In this document: positions 1 through 5,605 of the stretch, one piece after another
Layout of the letters: each line of letters starts with the position of its first letter
Position numbering within the stretch: position 1 is the stretch's first letter
NCBI GenBank assembly: GCA_001790315.1
Contig: MGCE01000067.1
Location: forward strand, 1-6,802
Length of the DNA stretch: 6,802 bases
Direction of reading: 5' to 3'
Origin: Candidatus Rokubacteria bacterium RIFCSPLOWO2_02_FULL_72_37
Lineage (GTDB): Bacteria; Methylomirabilota; Methylomirabilia; Rokubacteriales; CSP1-6
Program-made: the position numbers and the translations under genes
Notes under the pieces: model-generated
The model's input: the letters and a program-made list of their open reading frames with translations, nothing else
Database searches by the model: none
Told to the model about the DNA's origin: nothing

Positions 1-138
1 GGTGCGCCAGACCTGCGTCAGCTCCCAGTGCAGGCGCGCGTTGGTCGCGTTGAGCACCTCGGGCCGGTTGAGCGTGATCGAGAGCACGCCGGTCGGCCGG
101 TGCTCGAAGGCGAGGTGCTGGTAGTCGGCGTAGTCCAT
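1..138 (-). CDS. Enoyl-CoA hydratase/isomerase (crotonase) family protein, N-terminal fragment
   Basis: Only the first 46 codons are present; the gene runs off the left edge. The ATG is the complement of 136-138, and a strong GAGGAGG Shine-Dalgarno (complement of 143-149) stands four bases upstream, which settles the start. The protein begins MDYADYQHLAFEHRPTGVLS and continues into ITLNRPEVLNATNARL. The hydrophobic strand followed by LNRP-x-x-x-NA is the N-terminal signature of crotonases, normally followed by an oxyanion-hole segment that lies outside the window. Such enzymes hydrate, isomerise or cleave acyl-CoA thioesters in the cytoplasm, in fatty-acid, amino-acid or aromatic catabolism. 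The usual LNRP..KNA is LNRPEVLNA here, with Leu in place of the common Lys, which is tolerated in the family. The substrate cannot be told from this fragment. A transporter gene lies 74 bp upstream on the same strand, so the two may be co-transcribed. Confidence 0.85.
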   Translation of the reverse strand, partial: MDYADYQHLAFEHRPTGVLSITLNRPEVLNATNARLHWELTQVWRT

Positions 139-212
139 CGGGCCTCCTCGGCTCAGGCGTCGGGGCCGGAGCCCGGCGTCAGCCATGCGGAGTCATGGTA
201 CGTCCGAACGGG
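139..212 (-). other. Intergenic spacer between MFS transporter and crotonase genes
   Basis: This 74-bp spacer separates the MFS stop from the crotonase ATG on the minus strand. It holds the crotonase ribosome binding site (143-149), a short inverted repeat CCATG-N6-CATGG (183-198) about 15 bp past the transporter stop, and a GC-rich GCCGG-AGC-CCGGC stem. Neither stem is followed by a T-run, so I do not call a terminator. No clear promoter hexamers are visible. The spacing is compatible with an operon but does not prove one. Confidence 0.4.
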
Positions 213-1358
213 TCATCGCGCACGGCGGGCGAGGAGGAGCGCCGCGATCAGGACCAGCGGCACGGTCCAGCCGAGGGTCAGCAGGCCCACGTGCGCCGCG
301 CCGACGAGCCCCGCGAGGAACGGCCCCAGGAACATGCCCCCGTCGACGAAGACGCGGTAGAGCGCCGTCCGCCAGGCGACGCGGTCCGGGGGCGTTTCGG
401 CGCGGAGCACGCCGAGCGGCAGCATCCAGCCCGCCATGCTGAGGCCGTAGAGCGCGCAGCCGACGGCCACGACGGGAAGCGCCCCGAAGCCGATCAGGAG
501 GCTCGCCGCCGCCATCACGAGCAGCACCGCGCCGACGACGGGCACCGGGCCGCGCCGGTCGGCGAAGACGCCGACGGGCAAGAGCGCCACGATGTCGGTG
601 AGCTGCGCGGTCATGAGGAGCCGCGCGACCCCGGCCCGGGCGAGCCCGAATTCGCGGCTCGCCCGCACGGGGATCACGAACTGCTCGAGGGTCGCGTACG
701 CGACGGCGACGGCGCCGCCGGCGGAGACCGCGAGGACGGCGCGCGCGGTCAGCGGTGCCGGCGCCGCGCCGGACCCGCGCGCGAAGAGCGGCCGGGCGGC
801 GGGCGTCTCGTCGGGGGGCAGCGCCGCGAGCAGCCACGGCAGCGCGACGAGCGCGAGCACCTGGGGCGTGCAGGCGAGAAGGTACGCGACGTTCCAGCTG
901 AGCCGCGCGGGCAGGACGGCGAGCGTCACCGTTCCCCCGAGGATGCCGAGCATCGCCGAGAACTCGTAGGCGTTGAGTGCCGAGGCCAGGGCCAGACCCG
1001 TCTGGAAGCGCAGGATCGACGAGAGACCGGCGATCATCGCGAGCGCGTGCCCCACGCCCATCAGCATGCGGCCGAGGAGCAGCACGGGCAGGCCGCCGCC
1101 GCTCGTCAGGCAGAGGATGCCGGCGACCAGGAGGAGCGGCGCCAGGACGAACGCGCGCCGCAGGTGATGCGTGAGGAAGAGGCCGACGGGCACGTCGGCG
1201 AGCATGCGGGCGAAGCCGAACGCGCCCGCGACCGCGCCCAGCTGCCAGTCGACGAGCGCGCCGCTCCGGCCGAGCTCGGGCAGGACCGCGGGGAAGGCGC
1301 CGATGGAGAAGGTGCCGGAGAACGCCATCACGCAGAGGAACGCGATCAGCGGGGTCAC
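213..1358 (-). CDS. Major facilitator superfamily (MFS) transporter
   Basis: This encodes a 381-aa inner-membrane secondary transporter with about 12 hydrophobic segments in two halves joined by a loop rich in Pro, Ala and Arg (about residues 181-205). Helix 1 covers about residues 3-28. The first-half motif A is degenerate: the loop reads VPVGLFLTHHLRRAF (57-71) with no Asp-Arg. The second half has a textbook version, PVGVFADRRG (261-270). The cytoplasmic-loop GRMLMGVGHA (96-105) is also typical. The GTG at 1358 is preferred because it keeps helix 1 whole; an internal ATG at 1328 would cut into it. No good Shine-Dalgarno precedes either, so the start is uncertain by about 10 codons. The reading frame stays open far upstream across cydA, but that extension is antisense to a conserved gene and is not real. 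The substrate is unknown; the downstream crotonase hints at an organic acid or similar catabolite. Confidence 0.88.
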   Translation of the reverse strand: MTPLIAFLCVMAFSGTFSIGAFPAVLPELGRSGALVDWQLGAVAGAFGFARMLADVPVGLFLTHHLRRAFVLAPLLLVAGILCLTSGGGLPVLLLGRMLMGVGHALAMIAGLSSILRFQTGLALASALNAYEFSAMLGILGGTVTLAVLPARLSWNVAYLLACTPQVLALVALPWLLAALPPDETPAARPLFARGSGAAPAPLTARAVLAVSAGGAVAVAYATLEQFVIPVRASREFGLARAGVARLLMTAQLTDIVALLPVGVFADRRGPVPVVGAVLLVMAAASLLIGFGALPVVAVGCALYGLSMAGWMLPLGVLRAETPPDRVAWRTALYRVFVDGGMFLGPFLAGLVGAAHVGLLTLGWTVPLVLIAALLLARRAR

Positions 1359-1409
1359 GAGGCCACTTATGGTAATCCCTGGGCCGTGATAACGTAACAG
1401 GGGCTTGCC
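1359..1409. promoter_or_regulatory. Divergent control region between MFS gene and cydAB
   Basis: These 51 bp separate two divergently transcribed genes, so promoters for both probably lie here or overlap the coding ends. It is visibly less GC-rich than its surroundings and includes ACTTATGGTAATCC (1364-1377) and GTGATAACGTAAC (1386-1398). I could not find a convincing -35/-10 pair with 16-18 bp spacing on either strand, nor an FNR-type TTGAT-N4-ATCAA box. The call rests on gene arrangement and base composition. Confidence 0.45.
1399..1403 (+). promoter_or_regulatory. Ribosome binding site of cydA
   Basis: AGGGG ends six bases before the GTG at 1410. It supports this GTG as the start, which also places the conserved heme-ligand histidine at residue 18, close to His19 of E. 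coli CydA. Confidence 0.65.
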
Positions 1410-2738
1410 GTGAGTGACATCCTCGCCGCCCGCGCCCAGATGGCGGTGTCGCTGGGCTTCCACATCATCTTCGCCGTCCTCGGGATCGGGATGCCCCTCC
1501 TCATGGCGATCGCCGAGGGCCTCTGGCTCCGGACGCGCGAGCCGGGCTACGTCGACCTCGCGCGGCGCTGGGCGCGCGGCACGGCGCTCCTGTTCGCCGT
1601 GGGGGCCGTGTCGGGCACCGTGCTCTCGTTCGAGCTCGGGCTCCTGTGGCCGCGGTTCATGGAGCTCGCCGGCGGCGTCATCGGGATGCCCTTCTCGCTC
1701 GAGGGTTTCGCCTTCTTCACCGAAGCGATCTTCCTCGGAATCTACCTCTATGGCTGGGATCGCATCTCGCCGGGGGCGCACTGGCTGGCCGGACTGCTGG
1801 TGGCGGCGAGCGGCATGGCGTCGGGCGTCTTCGTCGTCACCGCGAACGCGTGGATGAACGCGCCGACCGGATTCCGGATCGCCGATGGCCGCGTGGCCGA
1901 CGTCGACCCGATCGCCGCCATGCTGAACCCGGCGAGCCTGAACCAGGTCGTCCACATGACGCTCGCGGCCTACGTGGCCACCGGCTTCGGGGTCGCCGCC
2001 GTCCACGCCTTCTTCCTCCTGCGTGACCGGTCGAACGCCTTCCACCGGCGCGCCTTCGCGATCGCCCTGGCGGTGGCCACGGTCGCGATCCTGCTCGAGA
2101 TCGTGAGCGGTGACGCCACGGCCAAGATGGTCGCTCGCCACCAGCCGGCCAAGTTCGCGGCGATGGAGGGCCACTACCGAACGGAGCCGGGGGCGGCGCT
2201 CCTGATCGGCGGGCTCCCCGACGACGCGGCGATGCGAACGCCCTGGGCGCTCCGCGTGCCGCGCCTGCTCTCGTTCCTGGCCCACGGGGAGCTCGGCGCG
2301 ACCGTCACCGGCCTCGCCGACATCCCGCGCGACGAGTGGCCGCCGACCGCGATCGTGCACCTCGCCTTCGACGTGATGGTCGGGCTCGGCGTGGCGCTGC
2401 TGGCGCTCACCGCGTGGGCGGGATGGCTCGCGTGGCGGCGGCGCGGCCTCCCCGACGACCCGCGCTTCCTCCGGGCGTGCGTCGCCGCGGGCCCGCTCGG
2501 CTTCCTCGCGGTCGAGGCGGGCTGGACGGTGACCGAGGTGGGACGCCAGCCCTGGATCATCTGGAAGATCATGCGGACCTCGGAGGCGGTGACGTCGATG
2601 CCGGGGCTCGCCGTGCCCCTCGTGCTCTTCACCGGCGTCTTCCTGGTGCTCGCCGCCGTCGTGCTGTTCCTCCTGCGCCGCCAGTTCCTGGAGACGGATC
2701 CCGCGCGCGGCGCCGCCGCGGCCCCGGGTGACCGGTGA
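1410..2738 (+). CDS. cydA: Cytochrome bd-type quinol oxidase subunit I (short Q-loop type)
   Basis: This 442-aa inner-membrane subunit carries hemes b558, b595 and d, oxidises quinol and reduces oxygen to water. Residues visible by comparison with E. coli CydA are His18 (His19), Glu98 and Glu105 (Glu99/Glu107, in PFSLEGFAFFTEAIF), His182 (His186, heme b558), Lys248 and Glu253 in QPAKFAAMEGHY (the quinol-site Lys252/Glu257), Met323 (Met393, heme b558) and Glu376 with Arg379 in TEVGRQPW (Glu445/Arg448). The Q-loop between GDATAK (234-239) and the Met323 helix is short, lacking the long C-terminal insertion of E. coli, as in cyanide-insensitive-oxidase-like and most non-enteric enzymes. The residue matching Arg391 is Asp321 (AFDVM instead of FRIM). 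About nine membrane helices are evident. The GTG start is supported by AGGGG six bases upstream, and the stop overlaps the cydB start by four bases. No cydDC assembly genes lie in the window. Confidence 0.96.
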   Translation: MSDILAARAQMAVSLGFHIIFAVLGIGMPLLMAIAEGLWLRTREPGYVDLARRWARGTALLFAVGAVSGTVLSFELGLLWPRFMELAGGVIGMPFSLEGFAFFTEAIFLGIYLYGWDRISPGAHWLAGLLVAASGMASGVFVVTANAWMNAPTGFRIADGRVADVDPIAAMLNPASLNQVVHMTLAAYVATGFGVAAVHAFFLLRDRSNAFHRRAFAIALAVATVAILLEIVSGDATAKMVARHQPAKFAAMEGHYRTEPGAALLIGGLPDDAAMRTPWALRVPRLLSFLAHGELGATVTGLADIPRDEWPPTAIVHLAFDVMVGLGVALLALTAWAGWLAWRRRGLPDDPRFLRACVAAGPLGFLAVEAGWTVTEVGRQPWIIWKIMRTSEAVTSMPGLAVPLVLFTGVFLVLAAVVLFLLRRQFLETDPARGAAAAPGDR

Positions 2739-3739
2739 CCGCCGAGGCCCTTCTCGCGCTCGCGATCCTGGCGGCCCTCGTCGTCTACGCGCTCGCCGGC
2801 GGCGCCGACTACGGCGGCGGCATGTGGGACCTGCTGGCCACCGGCCCCAGGGCCCGGCGCCAGCGCGAGGCGATCGAGCACGCCATCGGCCCGATCTGGG
2901 AGGCGAACCACGTCTGGCTGATCCTCGTGCTGGTGGTGCTCTTCAGCGCCTTTCCACCGGCCTTCGCGGCGATCATGACGGCGCTCAACGTGCCGATGAC
3001 GCTGGTCGTCCTCGGGATCGTGGCCCGCGGCTCGGCGTTCGTGTTCCGCAAGTACGACGTGCAGGCGGATGCCGTGCACCGCCGCTGGAGCGGGGTCTTC
3101 GGCGTGGCATCCTTCCTGACCCCGTTCTTCCTCGGGCTCGTGCTCGGCGGTCTCGCCTCGGGCGACATCCGCGTGGAGGGAGGACGGGTGACGAGCGGGT
3201 TTCTCGCCGGATGGACGAGCCCGTTCGCGGTCGGGGTCGGACTCTACGCGCAGGGGCTCTTCGCCTTCCTCGCCGCGACCTACCTCACCGTCGACACCGA
3301 GGGCGAGGCCGACCTCCAGGAGGACTTTCGCCGGCGTGCGCTGGCGGCGGGCGTGTGTCTCGCGCCTCTGGCGCTGCTCGTCTTCGTCCTCTCCCGGCAC
3401 GGCGCGCCCGAGATCTTCCAGACGCTGGCCGGCGCCCAGGGCTTGCTGCTGTTTCTCGGCACGAGCGTCTGCGCCCTCGGCGCCCTCGCCGCGCTCTGGA
3501 GGCGGCGCTATCGGTGGGCGCGGGCGGCCGCCGTCGCGCAGGTGACGCTGATCCTCCTCGGCTGGGGCATCGGTCAGCATCCGTACGTGATCGTCCCCGA
3601 CGTGACGTTCGAGAGCGCGAAGACCGCGGAGCCCACCCTCCGGCTGCTCGTGTGGACGCTCGGCGGGGGAACCGTCGTCCTGTTGCCCTCGTTCGCGTAC
3701 CTCTTCCGGGTGTTCAAGAGTCGGGACCGGCGCGCGTGA
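2735..3739 (+). CDS. cydB: Cytochrome bd-type quinol oxidase subunit II
   Basis: This 334-aa integral membrane partner of CydA is needed for assembly and stability of the di- and tri-heme centre. Family hallmarks are the first-helix turn GGADYGGGMWDLLA (22-35), then IGPIWEANHVWLI (51-63), ARGSAFVFRKY (97-107, the conserved loop Arg) and GWGIGQHPY (276-284, the typical late G-Q-x-P-Y motif). About eight to nine hydrophobic helices are seen. The length is a little below the roughly 340-380 aa usual in the family, but both ends look intact. Asp58 of E. coli CydB (WDGNQVW) is Glu56 here (WEANHVW), a common conservative variant. The GTG start sits in a GTGA overlap with the cydA stop, so translation is probably coupled; the Shine-Dalgarno is weak. 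No CydX-like small hydrophobic protein follows. The next gene starts 97 bp later and appears to have its own promoter. Confidence 0.96.
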   Translation: MTAEALLALAILAALVVYALAGGADYGGGMWDLLATGPRARRQREAIEHAIGPIWEANHVWLILVLVVLFSAFPPAFAAIMTALNVPMTLVVLGIVARGSAFVFRKYDVQADAVHRRWSGVFGVASFLTPFFLGLVLGGLASGDIRVEGGRVTSGFLAGWTSPFAVGVGLYAQGLFAFLAATYLTVDTEGEADLQEDFRRRALAAGVCLAPLALLVFVLSRHGAPEIFQTLAGAQGLLLFLGTSVCALGALAALWRRRYRWARAAAVAQVTLILLGWGIGQHPYVIVPDVTFESAKTAEPTLRLLVWTLGGGTVVLLPSFAYLFRVFKSRDRRA

Positions 3740-3753
3740 CGGGCGCATTCCCG

Positions 3754-3759
3754 TATAAT
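3754..3759 (+). promoter_or_regulatory. Candidate -10 element upstream of the MetE-like gene
   Basis: A perfect TATAAT hexamer in otherwise GC-rich sequence, 15 bp after the cydB stop and 77 bp before the next ATG. The region about 17 bp upstream is GC-rich and shows no good TTGACA-like -35, and there is no TG extended -10. It may need an activator or a lineage-specific sigma factor. The position suggests that the MetE-like/DUF3750 pair is transcribed separately from cydAB. Confidence 0.5.
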
Positions 3760-3787
3760 CCCGCCACACCGGGGACTTCCACGCGCC

Positions 3788-3809
3788 GCGCGGCCCGTCT
3801 CGGCCGCGC
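3788..3809 (+). other. Perfect 8-bp hairpin in the leader before the MetE-like gene
   Basis: GCGCGGCC (3788-3795) and GGCCGCGC (3802-3809) are exact inverted repeats around a 6-base loop. All stem pairs are G-C, so the RNA hairpin would be very stable. No U-tract follows, so it is not a standard intrinsic terminator. It lies between the TATAAT and the ribosome binding site and could be leader structure, a cydB transcript-end stabiliser, or chance in GC-rich DNA. Confidence 0.45.
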
Positions 3810-3822
3810 CGGCGCGAGGCGG

Positions 3823-3829
3823 AAAGGAG
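3823..3829 (+). promoter_or_regulatory. Ribosome binding site of the MetE-like gene
   Basis: AAAGGAG ends seven bases before the ATG at 3837. It is the strongest plus-strand Shine-Dalgarno in the window and fixes the start of a protein that begins directly with the MetE-type TTSVVGSH strand, so there is no N-terminal domain. Confidence 0.8.
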
Positions 3830-3836
3830 CGAGCGG

Positions 3837-4847
3837 ATGCTGACGACCTCGGTCGTCGGGAGTCACGGGCTGCCCGGCTGGGTGTGGCTGGCCCGCGAGG
3901 CGATGGAGGCCGGACGCCTGGGGGCCCTCGACGTGCGCGAGCTGATGGAAGACGCGACGCAAGCGGCGCTCCTCGACCAGGAGCGTGCGGGCGTCGACGT
4001 GGTGACGACGGGCGAGATGATGCGCGTGCGCTTCATCATCGGATTCTACGAGCACATCAAGGGGATCCGACCGCTTCCGCCGCCGCGCAAGCTCGGCCAA
4101 CCGCTCTGGGACACGAACACGCCCTTCGAGGTCGTCGAGAAGATCTCGGCCCCGCACGGGCTCGGCATCGTGGACGAGTTCCGCCTGGCGCGCTCGCTGA
4201 CGACGAAGCGGATCAAGGCGACGGTGCCGGGGCCGTACACGCTGCTGATTCCGCTCCGGCTCGGCGGCGGCTATCGCGACAAGGACACGCTGCTCGCCGA
4301 CCTCGTCCGGATCGTCAACGCCGAGTGCCGGGCGCTGGTCGCGGTCGGCTGCGACTTCATCCAGATCGACGAGCCGCACAGCGGCATGTACGCCGGCGCG
4401 GTGCCCCAGTTCGCCACGGGCGTGAACCGGGCCGTCGACGGCGTGGATGCCAAGCTCGCCGTGCACATCTGCTTCGGGAACCTCTACGGGCGGCCGTTCA
4501 ACCCGGTCCGCGACTACCGCAACGTGTTCCCGACGCTCCACGAGGTCCGCGCCTCGCAGATCGTGCTCGAGTTCGCGAACCGCGGCATGGAGGAGCCGGC
4601 GCGCTGGAAGGAGTTCCCGCGCGACAAGGAGCTCGGCGCGGGCGTCATCGACGTCAAGGCGTTCAAGGCCGAGACCGGGAGCGACGTGGCCGAGCGGATC
4701 CGGGGCTTCCTCAAGCACATCGCGCCGGACAAGCTCTGGGTGAACCCGGACTGCGGTTTCTGGGAGACGCCCCGCTGGGTCGTCAAGCAGAAGCTCGCGG
4801 CCCTCGTCGAGGGCGCCGCGCTCGTGCGCCGGGAGCTCGGCGGGTGA
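3837..4847 (+). CDS. Stand-alone MetE-like (cobalamin-independent methionine synthase catalytic-domain) zinc protein
   Basis: This 336-aa cytoplasmic protein matches only the C-terminal catalytic barrel of MetE (full MetE is about 750 aa); the strong ribosome binding site shows that this is its natural length. All four zinc ligands are recognisable: His210 and Cys212 in VHICFGN, Glu245 in IVLEFANRG and Cys306 in NPDCGFWETPR. Homocysteine-site residues also appear to be kept: Gly8-Ser9 (MetE IGSF), Glu60 in TTGEMMR and Asp178 in QIDEP. Positions that bind methyl-folate in MetE do not match: the Trp after GPVTIL is Pro139 in GPYTLLIP, and the Glu six residues after the QVDEP Asp is Met184. The proton-donor His of MetE aligns with Lys274 in GVIDVKAF. 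It may be a folate-independent methionine synthase of the Mes type or another zinc-dependent alkyl-thiol transferase such as an epoxyalkane:CoM transferase relative. Annotation as plain methionine synthase would be unsafe. It overlaps the following lipoprotein gene by four bases. Confidence 0.87.
   Translation: MLTTSVVGSHGLPGWVWLAREAMEAGRLGALDVRELMEDATQAALLDQERAGVDVVTTGEMMRVRFIIGFYEHIKGIRPLPPPRKLGQPLWDTNTPFEVVEKISAPHGLGIVDEFRLARSLTTKRIKATVPGPYTLLIPLRLGGGYRDKDTLLADLVRIVNAECRALVAVGCDFIQIDEPHSGMYAGAVPQFATGVNRAVDGVDAKLAVHICFGNLYGRPFNPVRDYRNVFPTLHEVRASQIVLEFANRGMEEPARWKEFPRDKELGAGVIDVKAFKAETGSDVAERIRGFLKHIAPDKLWVNPDCGFWETPRWVVKQKLAALVEGAALVRRELGG
4831..4835 (+). promoter_or_regulatory. Ribosome binding site of the DUF3750 lipoprotein gene
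   Basis: GGGAG inside the last codons of the MetE-like gene, eight bases before the GTG at 4844. It selects this GTG, which gives a correctly sized lipoprotein signal peptide; the open frame itself continues far upstream as an artefact. Confidence 0.6.
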
Positions 4848-5581
4848 GGCGCCGCGGCACGCGAGCGCTCACGCTCCTGCTCGCGCTGGCCGCGCTCGCC
4901 GGGTGCGCGGTGCTCGAGCGCGCCCAGGGCGACTGGTGGCGGCTCGAGCGTGGCCCCTCGGGCCAGGCGCCCGACCCCGCCCTGACGCGCGAGGCGGTCG
5001 TCCAGGTGTACGCCGCGCGCACGGTGGGCTGGCGGGGCGTCTTCGCCGTGCACACGTGGATCGCGGTCAAGTCGAGCGGCGCGCCGGGGTACACGCGCTA
5101 CGAGGTGATCGGGTGGGGCGTCGATCGGGGCGCGGCCGCGGTGCGCGTGAACCGCACGGGCCCCGACAACCACTGGTTCGGCGACCGGCCGGAGAAGCTC
5201 GTCGACCGTCGCGGTGCCGGCGTGGACGCGCTCATCGCGAAGATCGAGACGGCCGTGGCGGCGTACCCGTACCCGGCGAGCTATCGCACGTGGCCCGGGC
5301 CCAACAGCAACACGTTCACGGCCTGGGTCGGGCGCGCCGTACCCGAGCTCGGGCTCGTCCTGCCGCCGACGGCGATCGGGAAGGACTGGCTGCCGAACGG
5401 CGACGTCGTGGGGCCGGCACCGAGCGGCACGGGCGTCCAGCTCTCGCTCTTCGGCGTGGCGGGCGTCCTCGTGTCGTGGGAGGAGGGGATCGAGCTGAAC
5501 CTCTTCTCGCTCGTCTTCGGCGTCGACGTCAAGCGTCCCGCGCTCAAGCTCCCGCTGGTCGGGCGCGTCGGCGCGTCTTGA
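4844..5581 (+). CDS. DUF3750 family lipoprotein
   Basis: This is a 245-aa predicted lipoprotein. A basic MRRRGTR start is followed by a hydrophobic run and the lipobox LAGC with Cys21; Ala at +2 suggests outer-membrane sorting. The mature part matches what I recall of the DUF3750 family: YAARTVGWRGVFAVHTWIAVK (56-76), TRYEVIGWG (84-92), NHWFG (109-113), YPYPASYRTW (141-150), PGPNSNTF (151-158), PELGLVLPPTAIGKDW (167-182) and a C-terminal EGIELNLFSLVFGVD with RPALKLPLVGR (214-241). Length is typical and no frameshift is seen. The function is unknown. The early conserved His (HTW) followed much later by NSNTF resembles the residue order of permuted papain-like folds, but there is no cysteine in the mature part apart from the lipid anchor. 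GTG overlaps the upstream TGA by four bases, so translation is probably coupled to the MetE-like gene. Confidence 0.85.
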   Translation: MRRRGTRALTLLLALAALAGCAVLERAQGDWWRLERGPSGQAPDPALTREAVVQVYAARTVGWRGVFAVHTWIAVKSSGAPGYTRYEVIGWGVDRGAAAVRVNRTGPDNHWFGDRPEKLVDRRGAGVDALIAKIETAVAAYPYPASYRTWPGPNSNTFTAWVGRAVPELGLVLPPTAIGKDWLPNGDVVGPAPSGTGVQLSLFGVAGVLVSWEEGIELNLFSLVFGVDVKRPALKLPLVGRVGAS

Positions 5582-5605
5582 TCGACGTCGGGGACAGCGC
5601 CCGCC
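5582..5605. other. Short convergent intergenic gap
   Basis: Twenty-four bases separate the stops of two convergent genes (DUF3750 lipoprotein and CoA-transferase). No hairpin with a T-run is seen on either strand, so termination must occur within the neighbouring gene ends or by a factor-dependent route. Confidence 0.5.

Noticed and set aside
195..1397. A 400-codon plus-strand open frame opposite the MFS gene
   Set aside because: The composition is Arg/Glu/Gln/Asp/His-rich, as expected for the antisense of a GC-rich membrane-protein gene, and it has no recognisable motif.
1359..2360. A 334-codon upstream extension of the MFS reading frame running antisense through cydA
   Set aside because: The extension is dominated by Arg, Glu, Asp, Gly and His with no domain signature and lies opposite the conserved cydA coding sequence; it is an open-frame artefact of high GC. 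The membrane protein proper begins near 1358.
2174..3769. A 531-codon minus-strand open frame opposite cydA and cydB
   Set aside because: Antisense shadow with low-complexity charged composition and no domain; both cyd genes on the other strand are unmistakable.
3788..3809. Rho-independent terminator after cydB
   Set aside because: The stem is strong, but no run of T follows on either strand and it lies 49 bp past the stop, beyond a TATAAT; I list it as a hairpin only.
3736..3843. A 35-codon frame starting with GTG inside a GTGA overlap with the cydB stop, considered as a CydX-type small subunit
   Set aside because: CydX proteins are small hydrophobic single-helix peptides; this one is Arg/Ala/Gly/Pro-rich with no membrane helix. 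The region also contains the hairpin and ribosome binding site of the next gene.
3884..4843. A 320-codon in-frame extension upstream of the DUF3750 lipoprotein start
   Set aside because: It overlaps the MetE-like gene in another frame, is Arg/Ala-rich, and would bury the lipoprotein signal peptide inside a protein. The GTG at 4844 has a ribosome binding site and a proper lipobox.
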